Positions 17,257-25,611 of a DNA stretch of 49,661 nucleotides are shown here, piece by piece. The stretch spans positions 1 to 49,661 of the forward strand of contig CACVKW010001570.1 in the NCBI GenBank assembly GCA_902749685.1. The letters are read 5' to 3'. The DNA is from Olavius sp. associated proteobacterium Delta 1. Lineage in GTDB: Bacteria; Desulfobacterota; Desulfobacteria; Desulfobacterales; JAFDCJ01. Each line of letters opens with the position of its first letter. The first letter of the stretch is position 1. The notes under the pieces were generated by a model. That model was not told where the DNA came from, searched no databases, and worked only from the letters and a program-made list of their open reading frames with translations. The position numbers and the translations under genes were made by a program.

Positions 17257-17412
17257 TCTGACACCTGAAACCTTATGAAGCTTCACGAAGTTAAACAGCG
17301 AACCGCAGAATTTCGAATATCGAATCACGCTAAAGACGTGATCTAAAGACAGCAGAAATTCCTTCGACATTCGATATTCATGATTCGATATTCGTTATTC
17401 GCTTTTAAAAGT
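17257..17412. repeat. Composite intergenic repeat, copy A
   Basis: The run gacacctgaaacctt, a cttcacgaag block, gcgaaccgcagaa and ttcgacattcgatattc recur, inverted and rearranged, at 33839-34020. This fills much of the 17229-17603 gap between livH and livK, in which I see no gene. The modules gacacctgaaa also occur near 7852 and 17466. Confidence 0.6.
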
Positions 17413-17504
17413 TTCTTTTTCCGATCGGACTCGCCGCTCCGGCGGCCGGTCCCGCTGTAGAATTTAACACCTGAAACCCATACTCGGGCTGTCAAAATGT
17501 TCGG

Positions 17505-17547
17505 CAAAACCTTGCTGGAGATGGTAAACACTCGCAGCGAGGTTTTG
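17505..17547 (-). terminator. Hairpin downstream of livK1
   Basis: caaaaccttgctg (17505-17517) pairs with cagcgaggttttg (17535-17547), 12 of 13 positions, around a 17-nt loop. It lies 57 bp past the livK stop and could terminate or attenuate transcription, giving more binding protein than permease. No clear U-run follows. Confidence 0.4.
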
Positions 17548-17603
17548 TCTGCACCCTTTGCAACAGCATGCTTGCCACAATTGCGGCGGCTTTACGCGCT
17601 TTA

Positions 17604-18812
17604 TTACTTCTTTTTGGGCCACGCTGGTTTGGGGTATAACGGCGGTGCCGTGCGCTTCTTGCCGGGGTCGATGACTTCAAAAATACCTTTTTGCCATTGA
17701 CCGATCTCACCGGGATGATTTACGAAATATCGATCCTTATCGTACCAGAACGGCCCCAGGGCCGTGTCAAATTTTTCTTTGGCCATGATATCCCTGATCT
17801 TTTTTTGGTCCAGGGTTCCCGCCTTCTCGATCGCCTGCTGGAAATGCTGCAGTGATGACCAATAATACAGGCCGCCCCAATAGTCAGGCTCATGTCCGAA
17901 TTTGGCGACATATTTGTCGACAAGGTCTTTGGCTCCGGGAGAAGTCTTCGCATTCCATGCGCCCCCGCCCATAACGCCTTCGACCACATTCACCCCAAAG
18001 TTATCGCGATAGAGGTTGGGGGAAAAGGGCAAGACCGTCAGGAAAAAGGCATTGAAGTTGATGTTAAGCTCAAGCGATTGACCGGTAAGCATCATGCCGC
18101 CACCAGGATAGCAAGCCGCGGCAAATGCATCGACGCCCAGCGACTTGGCCTCCTTCAATAATGGCGATAAGTCCTTTATCTCCGGCGGATAGCTTTTTTC
18201 CATTTTGACTTTAATTTTATTTTTTTTCAAAAACGAAGCGATGCCTTTACCATATTCGATACCGTGGAGGTCTCCGCGGTAGATCACCGCCGCCGACTTG
18301 ACGCCGATTTCCTTAAAAATACCGACCAGCGCCGGAGATTGAGTTTCGGAGAAATTCAATACCTGGAAGAAGTAGGGCAGGCTGAGTTTTTTGAGCTCGG
18401 CTGCGCCACCGGGGCCGCCGATCAGGATGTACCCGTACTTGTTGGCTATCGGGGCCGCAGCAAAAAGCCAGGCGGTGCCCCAGGGAGGGAACACAAAATC
18501 AACCTTGTCCTCTAAGATGAGTTTTTCCAGCAGGTTCGTCATCGTGCCGATATCGCTTTTATCGTCGTATCGCTTCAATTCCACCGGCAATTTTTTGCCA
18601 TACTCTTTTACATATATCCCGCCCTTTTTGTTGACCTCCTCAACCCACAACTCATAGATTGGTCCGCCGGCTATGGCAACACCGCCTGCCAGGGGTCCCG
18701 AGAGAGCGATGGCCTGGCCGATCACGATTTTATTTTTGGCTGCAGCGGCACCTGCCAGGAACACGACAATCAGCGAACATACGAACACCCCAAGCAATAA
18801 TTTCTTTTTCAT
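17604..18812 (-). CDS. livK: ABC importer periplasmic binding protein LivK-like (system 1)
   Basis: 402 aa from the ATG at 18812, behind AAAGGGGG. The longer frame adds 30 residues that lack a signal-peptide profile. Residues 1-23 form a signal peptide (MKKKLLLGVFVCSLIVVFLA ... AAA), then the type-1 periplasmic fold (IVIGQAIALSGPLAGG; FVFPPWGTAWLFAAAPIANKYGYILIGG). It is first in livKHMGF. The protein carries no residue that tells me the ligand; its setting beside hcr and AOR genes favours an aromatic or related acid (inference). Confidence 0.9.
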   Translation of the reverse strand: MKKKLLLGVFVCSLIVVFLAGAAAAKNKIVIGQAIALSGPLAGGVAIAGGPIYELWVEEVNKKGGIYVKEYGKKLPVELKRYDDKSDIGTMTNLLEKLILEDKVDFVFPPWGTAWLFAAAPIANKYGYILIGGPGGAAELKKLSLPYFFQVLNFSETQSPALVGIFKEIGVKSAAVIYRGDLHGIEYGKGIASFLKKNKIKVKMEKSYPPEIKDLSPLLKEAKSLGVDAFAAACYPGGGMMLTGQSLELNINFNAFFLTVLPFSPNLYRDNFGVNVVEGVMGGGAWNAKTSPGAKDLVDKYVAKFGHEPDYWGGLYYWSSLQHFQQAIEKAGTLDQKKIRDIMAKEKFDTALGPFWYDKDRYFVNHPGEIGQWQKGIFEVIDPGKKRTAPPLYPKPAWPKKK

Positions 18813-19199
18813 GCTAGCCCCCTTTCTTAAATGGTTATAGGTATTGTGATCATGTGCCTTCACATCGATTATCACCGGGTTCGCAAAAGGCAGTCTGCAC
18901 AAATTTTCTTCCGCCTTTTCTTTTCTGTAGGTGCACCTCCTTTCTTAATTTACTACTTTGGCCCCTTTCGTTGACTTGGAAGATCAGATTTTTGTTTTGC
19001 CCGCAGGGCGTGAGTCGTTTTATTTGCCGTCCTTCCTGTCCGCCAGTTTTTTTGGAGGATCAACGGCCAATAAAAAATAATCGCTTTCTGCGACCTCTGA
19101 GCCTCTGCGTTTAAAAAAAATTACTGCTAATAGGTCACCGTAATTACGAATAGGAGCACTAAGCAATGTTGTGATTTATATCAGTAGACCAGCCTGTTG
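18813..19199 (-). promoter_or_regulatory. 387-bp leader/intergenic region upstream of livK1
   Basis: There is no convincing gene here on either strand. It should hold the promoter of the liv operon. A repeat of the form ctgcgacctctgagcctctgcg lies near 19087-19108, a module I associate with intergenic repeats of Desulfobacterota. I could not place a -35/-10 pair or a sigma-54 site with confidence. Confidence 0.4.
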
Positions 19200-20306
19200 T
19201 TACATCCGCAGCACCGGTTTGATCACCCGGCCTTTTTCCATATCTGCCACCGCCCGGTTTATTTCGTCGAAGGGATAAAAGGTGATCAAGCGGTCAAACG
19301 GGAACCGCCCCTGACGGTAAAGATCAAGAAGTCTTGGGATAAATAGATCCGAATTGGAATCGCCGGCGAGGACCCCTCGAACCGTTCGGCCGTTCATGAT
19401 CAGATCCATATCCAGGCTGACCTCGGTGCCCGGCGGCACAACCCCGAGAAGTCCGCAAACCCCGCAACGAGGCAAGACGTCCACAGCCTGTCGAAGAACC
19501 TTGGGGTTTCCGACACACTCCAGGCTGTATTCCACTCCTCCGCCGGTGATGTCCCGAATGGTCTGAACCGGATCTCCCTCACTGGCATTGATGGTGTGGG
19601 TAGCTCCTAATTCCTTGGCCTTCTCGAGTCGCTCGGGAATGATGTCTACGGCGATAATGGTGGTGCAGCCGCAGACAACCGCAGCCAGGACCGCACTCAT
19701 CCCCACCGGGCCCACACCGAATACAGCGATGGAAGCCCCGGGGCTGGGATGAAGGGTATTCATGACCGCGCCGGCACCGGTCCGGATGCCGCACCCCAGG
19801 GGGCCGAGGATTTCAAGGGGAACATCTTTTTCCACTTTGACGATATTTCTTTCGTTGGCCAGGGCGAAATTGGCGAGAGAAGACTGGCAAAAAAAGGACC
19901 CATAGATGACCTGATCGCCCTTGCGCAAGGTCGTGGTCCCGTCAGGTCGGGCGCCGTTAAAATTGTAGAGGAAAAGATTGCTGCAATAGGGTTCGCTGCC
20001 CGCCTTGCACGACGGGCAGGCACCGCAGAAATCCCAGCTCAAGGCCACGTGATCGCCTGGTTTTACCTTGGTCACCCGTGCCCCCACCGTTTCAACCACG
20101 CCGGCCCCTTCGTGTCCGAAGACAGCCGGGAACGCGCGCGCGGGCGGGATCGGCAAATACTGCTCCCGGCCGGCCAGATCCGTGTGGCAAATGCCCGTGC
20201 CGACGATCCTAACCAGCACCTCATCATCGTTCGGATCACTCATTTGCAATTGTTCGATGCTGAAATCCCCCGATTTTTGAAAAACAACTGCAGCTTTCAT
20301 GTCCAT
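19200..20306 (-). CDS. Zinc-dependent alcohol dehydrogenase (aryl-alcohol type)
   Basis: 368 aa, MDR superfamily. Catalytic zinc ligands are Cys39 (TGICHTD), His in GHEGAG and Cys in GPLGCGIRTG. The structural zinc site is CGACPSCKAGSEPYC. The Rossmann motif is VFGVGPVGMSAV, with VDI after strand 2 pointing to NAD. The segment GPLGCGIRTGAGAVMNTL resembles benzyl/aryl-alcohol dehydrogenases. It is preceded by GGGAGGTG and follows the MarR gene by 58 bp. It would oxidise an aryl alcohol to the aldehyde, which the neighbouring AOR could take on. Substrate is inference; family is firm. Confidence 0.9.
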   Translation of the reverse strand: MDMKAAVVFQKSGDFSIEQLQMSDPNDDEVLVRIVGTGICHTDLAGREQYLPIPPARAFPAVFGHEGAGVVETVGARVTKVKPGDHVALSWDFCGACPSCKAGSEPYCSNLFLYNFNGARPDGTTTLRKGDQVIYGSFFCQSSLANFALANERNIVKVEKDVPLEILGPLGCGIRTGAGAVMNTLHPSPGASIAVFGVGPVGMSAVLAAVVCGCTTIIAVDIIPERLEKAKELGATHTINASEGDPVQTIRDITGGGVEYSLECVGNPKVLRQAVDVLPRCGVCGLLGVVPPGTEVSLDMDLIMNGRTVRGVLAGDSNSDLFIPRLLDLYRQGRFPFDRLITFYPFDEINRAVADMEKGRVIKPVLRM

Positions 20307-20364
20307 TTTTCACCTCCCGGGTTTGGATGGTTTCTCATTTTTGAAGTTGTAAAATTCAATGGAA

Positions 20365-20835
20365 TCAGGCGGTGCTGCTTTTGTACATACCATTTTTCAG
20401 GACCCTTCTGACTTTGTTCAGAAGCTCCAGTTTTTGATTTTCGGATAAGTTCTTCAACATCAACTCCAGCCACTCATCTTTCTCTTTTTTAATATTCTTA
20501 AGGGTCCTCTTACCCTTAGGCGTAATTTCAAGGATAGTTACCCGTTCATCTCGATCATCGGATTTCTTGATGATAAACCCGTCCTTTACCAGCCTCTTGG
20601 CCAGGCCGGTAATATTGGCACCCGGGACCAGCATAATTCGACTCACATCGCTCATTTTGTTTTGGCCGTTTTTGGATGCCTCAAGAACCCTCAGCACATT
20701 GTACTGGGGAAACGAGAGCCCGTAATTTCTGAAAACAGCGGAATGGTTTCTTTTGAAAACCTCGGCAGCCCTTACGATTGCCATCAGGACTCTTTCGTCG
20801 GTGCTCAAGTCACTGGTGTAAATGCGTTCGGCCAT
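20365..20835 (-). CDS. MarR-family transcriptional regulator
   Basis: 156 aa, one winged-helix MarR domain (QYNVLRVLEASKNGQNKMSDVSRIMLVPGANITGLAKRLV, wing KKSDDRDERVTILEITPKG shown in part). MarR proteins in anaerobic aromatic degraders (BadR, for example) sense aryl-CoA or phenolic effectors. It is divergent from the acyl-CoA ligase at 21138 across a 302-bp AT-rich region with two palindromes, so it probably controls both directions. Effector unknown. Confidence 0.9.
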   Translation of the reverse strand: MAERIYTSDLSTDERVLMAIVRAAEVFKRNHSAVFRNYGLSFPQYNVLRVLEASKNGQNKMSDVSRIMLVPGANITGLAKRLVKDGFIIKKSDDRDERVTILEITPKGKRTLKNIKKEKDEWLELMLKNLSENQKLELLNKVRRVLKNGMYKSSTA

Positions 20836-20885
20836 ATTGCTTTCCTTTTTTTACTCTAAAGTCGATAAAATCAATATATATTATA

Positions 20886-20897
20886 TCAATACATTGA
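20886..20897. promoter_or_regulatory. Candidate MarR operator 1
   Basis: tcaat-ac-attga is a perfect 5-bp-arm palindrome about 50 bp upstream of the MarR start. It shares the TCAAT/ATTGA half-sites with the palindrome at 21078. Role inferred. Confidence 0.35.
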
Positions 20898-21054
20898 CTA
20901 TTTTTCGCATCATAAGCAAATTCCCCTATAGTATACCTCATATATAAATTGCAAGATTTTTTTCAATAGACTTAAGCATTTATGCAATTACGCAATTCGT
21001 TCACAAAAAGAAATAAAAAATTGTCCAATTATTTTATATCGTTAAAAAAAAGTA

Positions 21055-21092
21055 TTGACACACAATTTGAGTTAAAATATTGATAGTCAATA
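21055..21092 (+). promoter_or_regulatory. Promoter with overlapping palindrome before acyl-CoA ligase 1
   Basis: A perfect TTGACA (21055-21060) is followed after 17 nt by TATTGA (21078-21083) as a poor -10. That -10 lies inside the perfect palindrome tattga-tag-tcaata (21078-21092). A regulator bound there would block RNA polymerase. The divergent MarR protein is the obvious candidate. Confidence 0.5.
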
Positions 21093-21137
21093 AGTTGAGT
21101 TGTTACCTGGATTTTACACGAGTCGGAGGCTATCAGC

Positions 21138-22736
21138 ATGACAGGTAATCTTGTGTTAAAGGAATTGAGCCGGTATCAAATCGGGACCTTTGCCGACATC
21201 ATTTGTCGCAATGCATTGCTTCACCCCGAGGGTGAGGCTTTTGTATGCGGTTCCCAAAGAATAACCTTTGCACAGTATAACGACCGGGTAAACAGTTTGG
21301 TCCATGCACTGCACGCATCAGGAGTCAAAAAGGGAGATGTCATCGGCATTCTGTCATGGAATTGTCTAGAATTTGCGGATGTTTATGGGGCTGCAATGAA
21401 AGGGGGATTTATCGCATCCCCCTTTAATCCCAGGCTGCATCGCGAGGAGCTTGAATATCTCATTCATTATTCAGAGGCCAATACGCTATTTATCGGCCAG
21501 GATCTGCTTGAAACTGTCAACAGCCTGCGATCCCATCTTCCTAAGGTAAAGTACTATATCTCGTTCGGGGATTTAGTACCGGATATGCTTTCACATGATG
21601 AGATGCTCGCCGCCCACCCACCGCAAGAACCGGATCTAAATGTGGACCGGGACGACCCCTATCTGATTTTTTACACCAGCGGTACCACAGGCGTTCCTCG
21701 CGGAGCGCTCTATACTCATTTACGCAAGCTGGACAACACCCGAATTAAAGCCCTGGAAATCGGTGTCAAGCCCGATGACCGGCATGTCCTGGTGTTGCCG
21801 TTTTTTCACATCGGTGGCGATTGTCATGTCTGGCCCTTTTTCCTGGTCGGGGGCTGTAATGTGATCATGCCGCAAAAATCTTTTGATCCGGCTGCCGTTC
21901 TTCAGGTGATTCAAAATGAGAAAGCGACCGATATGCAGGTTGTCCCCACCCAGCTTAGTGCGCTATTATCCCGTCAAGACCTTAATGATTACGACCTGAG
22001 CAGTCTGAACCGGATCTATTATGCGGCATCCCCCATGCCGCTGGAGTTATTGAGAAAGGGCCTTGAAATATTCGGCCCGATTTTTTCACAGGGATATGGA
22101 CAGACCGAATCGGGACCCCAGATTTGCGCCCTTCCCAGGAAGGCGCACCAGGTCCTGGACCGGCCCCCGGAAGAACAAAAAGTGTTAACCTCCTGTGGGC
22201 AACCGAGTCTGGGTGTTCACGTCAGAGTGGTTGATGAATCGGGCCTTGATGTGGCGCCCGGCACAGTCGGTGAGATCATCGCCCAAAGTGATTCCCTTAT
22301 GGTTGAATACTGGAACAGGCCGGACGAAACCCGTGAGGTTCTGATTGATGGGTGGCTGCACACCGGCGACCTGGGATACTATGATGAAAATGGATTTATA
22401 TATATCGTCGACCGCAAAAAGGACATGATTGTGACCGGCGGCGAAAATGTATATTCCCGCGAAATCGAAGATGTCCTTTATCGGCATCCTGCGATTGGCG
22501 AAGTTGCGGTGGTGGGTGTCCCCGACCCGGTATGGGTGGAACGGGTTCATGCGGTGGTCGTGTTGAAAGCAGACGCCGTTGCGGCGGAAAATGACGTCAT
22601 CGCATTTTGCAAAGCACATCTGGCCTCCTACAAGGCGCCCAAATCCATAGCGTTTGTTGAATCACTTCCCAAAAGCCCCCAGGGCAAAATACTTAAAAAA
22701 GACATTCGTAAACAATATCGAAATTCGAATGATTAA
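21138..22736 (+). CDS. Acyl-/aryl-CoA ligase 1 (AMP-forming)
   Basis: 532 aa, ANL superfamily. P-loop FYTSGTTGVPRGALYTH, A5 motif GYGQTESG, A7/A8 GWLHTGDLGYY and DRKKDMIVTGGENVYS, and the C-terminal catalytic lysine in KSPQGKILKK are all present. It activates a carboxylic acid to its acyl-adenylate and then to the CoA thioester in the cytoplasm. SD GGAG precedes the ATG. It opens the rightward group with the molybdenum enzyme, ferredoxin and AOR. An aromatic acid such as 4-hydroxybenzoate is plausible next to hcrCAB, but pocket residues do not let me assign it. Confidence 0.9.
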   Translation: MTGNLVLKELSRYQIGTFADIICRNALLHPEGEAFVCGSQRITFAQYNDRVNSLVHALHASGVKKGDVIGILSWNCLEFADVYGAAMKGGFIASPFNPRLHREELEYLIHYSEANTLFIGQDLLETVNSLRSHLPKVKYYISFGDLVPDMLSHDEMLAAHPPQEPDLNVDRDDPYLIFYTSGTTGVPRGALYTHLRKLDNTRIKALEIGVKPDDRHVLVLPFFHIGGDCHVWPFFLVGGCNVIMPQKSFDPAAVLQVIQNEKATDMQVVPTQLSALLSRQDLNDYDLSSLNRIYYAASPMPLELLRKGLEIFGPIFSQGYGQTESGPQICALPRKAHQVLDRPPEEQKVLTSCGQPSLGVHVRVVDESGLDVAPGTVGEIIAQSDSLMVEYWNRPDETREVLIDGWLHTGDLGYYDENGFIYIVDRKKDMIVTGGENVYSREIEDVLYRHPAIGEVAVVGVPDPVWVERVHAVVVLKADAVAAENDVIAFCKAHLASYKAPKSIAFVESLPKSPQGKILKKDIRKQYRNSND

Positions 22737-22928
22737 AATTCGAAACAAAGCCGGACCGGCACCATAGTTCTTATGTTTTGGAATTTCGTATTTTGTTCAT
22801 TTGAATTTGTTTCGAATTTCGGATTTGGGCGTCTCAGGGAAATGGTTCAAAAATGGAGCTTTGTTTCCAAATTCCGCATTGCCATTTCTAACGAAAGAAC
22901 CTATGAGACGCAGTACTAGGAGGATTAA

Positions 22929-25019
22929 ATGGCTGAAGTCAAGCACGTCAGAACGGTTTGCCGAAGCTGTCATGGCGGATGCGGCGTCATTGCCCATGTA
23001 AAAGCGGGTAAAGTAATCAAGGTGGAAGGGGATCCCGCGTCTCCCATCAGCCATGGCAGTATGTGTACCAAAGGGCTGGCGATCACCCAGTTGGCCTATC
23101 ACCCGGATCGGGTCCTTTATCCCATGAAAAAAAACGGTGGAAACTGGGAACGGATTACCTGGGACGAGGCCCTGGATACGATTTCCGCGAAGTTTAAGGA
23201 GGTTATCGCAGAATTCGGCCCCGAGTCCATCATCGTCGGCCAGGGTACGGGGCGGGATTTCGAAAGCCACTTCTCACGCTTCGGTAATTTACTAGGCACG
23301 CCCAACATGTTAACGGCCGGCCACATGTGTTATCTCTCCCGTATCGGTGCGACCCTGACCACATGCGGCCGACATCCGGCTATTGACTACGCCAATAACC
23401 CCAAATGTATCGTCATGTGGGGTTGTAATCCGCTGTGGACCAACCCGGATGAATATAAAGGGGTCAGTTTCTGGCGCGCTTATCAGAAGGGAGCCAAACT
23501 GATTGTCATCGATCCGCGGCAGGGTTTTCTGGCTAAAAAAGCAGACATCTGGCTGCAGTTGCGGCCGGGCACGGACGCGGCCCTGGCCCTGGGGTTTTTT
23601 AGTGTGGTCATCGAAGAAGGACTGTATGATGCGGATTTTGTGGCCAAGCATATTCACGGCTGGGAGGCCTTTGCGGACCGCATTAAAACAGATTACTCCC
23701 TCGAGCGAGTGGCGGAGATCACCTGGGTCAAACCGGACCTTATCCGTCAGGCCGCCCGCTTGTATGCCAATACGAAGCCGGCCGGGATCCACTGGGGGGT
23801 GCCGACGGAACAAACCATCAATTGCACCGATTTTACCCGAACCGCAGTCGGCCTCATGGCAGCCACCGGAAACCTGGATGCCCCCGGCGGCAATGTGTTT
23901 CACGAACCGCCCGGCACCAGAAAGATTTCTGAATTTTCAGCGCATATGGCCTTGTCCGACGAGCAGCGCAAGAAACGTCTGGGCGGGGATCAATACAAGC
24001 TGGCCGCGCGCATGACGATTGTCACCCCCAAGTGTGCCTGGGATGCGATTTTGACCGGCAAACCCTATCCGGTCAAAGCCGGATACCTGGTGGGCACCAA
24101 TCCGGTGGTATCCAGAGCGAATGCCGGCGAGGTTTATGAGGCCCTGAATAAACTTGATTTCCTGACGGTGTCGGATTTCTTCATGACCCCGACAGCCGAG
24201 CTGGCAGATATCTTTTTGCCCGCCGGAACCTGGCTCGAGCAGGATCACGTGTCGGAAAACTGGAAGTTTCACGGCTACGTGCTGGCCCGGCAAAAGGTGG
24301 TTGAGATCGGCGAATGCTGGCAGGACCACAAGATATTTATGGAACTGGGCAAGCGAATGGGCCAGCAATGGTGGGACACCATCGAGGATTCTCTCAACTG
24401 GCTGCTGGAGCCGACCGGGCTGAGCTGGGAGGAATTCAAACAGAAAGGCTACCTGCATGGCGAACAGAAATATTACAAGTACCAGCAGAAAGGTTTTTCC
24501 ACCCCCACGCGCAAAGTCGAGCTGTATTCCACCGTTCTTGAGAAATGGGGCCGCGATCCGCTGCCCAAGTACACCGAGATTCCCGAAAGTCCGGTTTCCC
24601 GTCCTGACCTGGCTGAGAAATACCCGTATATTCTGAATGCCGGCTTGCGCACGCCCACATTTTTTCACTCTGCCAACCGGCAGATCCCCTGGCTCAGGGA
24701 GATCCGGCCCGATCCCCTAGTGGAAATCCATCCCGCAACAGCCGAGAAACACGGTATCCGCGAAGGAGACTGGGTCTGGATTGAATCACCGCGGGGTCGT
24801 GCCAAAGAAAAGGCCAAGTTAAACGACGGGATCGACCCCGCCGTGATCGTGGCCGAGCACGGCTGGTGGTATCCGGAATCCAAGAATTCCGATCATGGCT
24901 GGGATGTATCCAACATTAATATGTTGACCGATAATTCTCACGAATCTATGGATCCGGTGATGGGGGCCACCAACCTGAGGGTTTTGTTGTGCAATATCTC
25001 GCGTTGTGAAGGTGAATAG
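22929..25019 (+). CDS. DMSO-reductase-family Mo/W enzyme, acetylene-hydratase-like, Cys-ligated
   Basis: 696 aa, no Tat signal, so cytoplasmic. Cys11, 14, 18 and 46 bind a [4Fe-4S] cluster. Bis-pterin-binding domains follow (VMWGCNPLWTNPDEY; LIVIDPR; LRPGTDAALALG; NPVVSRANAG; C-terminal LNAGLRTPTFFHSANR). By recalled alignment with Pelobacter acetylenicus acetylene hydratase, Cys134 (LLGTPN...HMC) falls at the W-ligating Cys141, and blocks such as KPYPVKAG and MTPTAELADIFLPAGTWLEQD are shared. The hydratase's catalytic Asp13 is His15 here (CRSCHGGC), so it is probably not an acetylene hydratase. The adjacent ferredoxin suggests redox chemistry. AGGAGG precedes the ATG. Confidence 0.85.
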   Translation: MAEVKHVRTVCRSCHGGCGVIAHVKAGKVIKVEGDPASPISHGSMCTKGLAITQLAYHPDRVLYPMKKNGGNWERITWDEALDTISAKFKEVIAEFGPESIIVGQGTGRDFESHFSRFGNLLGTPNMLTAGHMCYLSRIGATLTTCGRHPAIDYANNPKCIVMWGCNPLWTNPDEYKGVSFWRAYQKGAKLIVIDPRQGFLAKKADIWLQLRPGTDAALALGFFSVVIEEGLYDADFVAKHIHGWEAFADRIKTDYSLERVAEITWVKPDLIRQAARLYANTKPAGIHWGVPTEQTINCTDFTRTAVGLMAATGNLDAPGGNVFHEPPGTRKISEFSAHMALSDEQRKKRLGGDQYKLAARMTIVTPKCAWDAILTGKPYPVKAGYLVGTNPVVSRANAGEVYEALNKLDFLTVSDFFMTPTAELADIFLPAGTWLEQDHVSENWKFHGYVLARQKVVEIGECWQDHKIFMELGKRMGQQWWDTIEDSLNWLLEPTGLSWEEFKQKGYLHGEQKYYKYQQKGFSTPTRKVELYSTVLEKWGRDPLPKYTEIPESPVSRPDLAEKYPYILNAGLRTPTFFHSANRQIPWLREIRPDPLVEIHPATAEKHGIREGDWVWIESPRGRAKEKAKLNDGIDPAVIVAEHGWWYPESKNSDHGWDVSNINMLTDNSHESMDPVMGATNLRVLLCNISRCEGE

Positions 25020-25030
25020 GAGGAATTGAG

Positions 25031-25480
25031 ATGGAGAAGATCTCGTTGCTATTTAGCAAGAAGAATTGTATGGGCTGTCATGCCTGTGAAGTTGCCTGCA
25101 AACAGGAACACGGTCTGGGCGTGGGGCCGAGATTGGTGAGGGTGCTTGAAAAAAGCCCGGATTACATCCCCATTTATTGCCACCATTGTGCCAAGACGCC
25201 CTGCAAAGAGGCTTGCCCGGTGGAAGCGATTTCACGCAATGAACAGGGCATTGTCTTAATCGACAACGAGCTTTGTATCGGTTGTCGGGATTGTATCGAA
25301 GCCTGTCCCTTCGGTGCCATGCAATTCGAAGACAACCGGGAAATAGCCGTAAAATGTGACCTCTGTATCCACCGGTTGGCGGAAGACAAAAAACCGGCCT
25401 GTATGAGCGTCTGTCCGACCGGATGTATTAGTTTGGGCGGCAAGAAAAGCATTGCGGCTGTGTTTGAGAAAACGGCTTAA
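25031..25480 (+). CDS. Four-cluster ferredoxin-type electron-transfer subunit
   Basis: 149 aa of the HycB/DmsB/BamC kind. Cysteine groups are 13/16/19/23, 50/53/58/62, 82/85/88/92 and 109/112/124/128, enough for four [4Fe-4S] clusters; Cys132 is extra. It lies 11 bp after the molybdenum enzyme behind AGGAGG, and 111 bp before the second AOR. It could serve either, or wire both together. BamC in class II benzoyl-CoA reductase is also a multi-cluster ferredoxin next to the AOR-like BamB. Confidence 0.92.
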   Translation: MEKISLLFSKKNCMGCHACEVACKQEHGLGVGPRLVRVLEKSPDYIPIYCHHCAKTPCKEACPVEAISRNEQGIVLIDNELCIGCRDCIEACPFGAMQFEDNREIAVKCDLCIHRLAEDKKPACMSVCPTGCISLGGKKSIAAVFEKTA

Positions 25481-25542
25481 AATTAAGAGGGAGCGAAATA
25501 TCTGAACAATAGTTAGATGTCTTGCTGAAAGAGGAAGTTCAC

Positions 25543-25611
25543 ATGGCAAAGGACATGATCCGTATAACCTTGTTGATTTGGGTGCCGAATCTTGAGGCCA
25601 ACCGTGACTGA
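25543..25611 (+). CDS. Possible 22-codon leader ORF before AOR 2
   Basis: AGAGGA stands 7 nt before an ATG that opens a 22-residue frame (MAKDMIRITLLIWVPN ...). Its TGA overlaps the AOR's GTG start as gtgactga. It could be a translational coupler or the degraded N-terminus of a MoaD-like protein. I recognise no family. Confidence 0.3.
   Translation: MAKDMIRITLLIWVPNLEANRD

Noticed and set aside
17229..17264. GTG start adding 12 residues to livH1
   Set aside because: The codons fall partly in an intergenic repeat, and MIVTILDVAIAG is the normal LivH beginning.
23937..24668. 243-aa minus-strand frame within the DMSOR-family gene
   Set aside because: No recognisable motif, antisense to a gene with intact cofactor motifs.
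22929..25019. Acetylene hydratase
   Set aside because: The catalytic Asp next to the cluster cysteine is replaced by His, and a ferredoxin partner is present; only family-level likeness is supported.
22929..25480. Pyrogallol:phloroglucinol transhydroxylase
   Set aside because: The large subunit is too short (696 versus about 875 aa) and the small subunit too small (149 versus about 275 aa), though the truncated tannase made gallate metabolism tempting.
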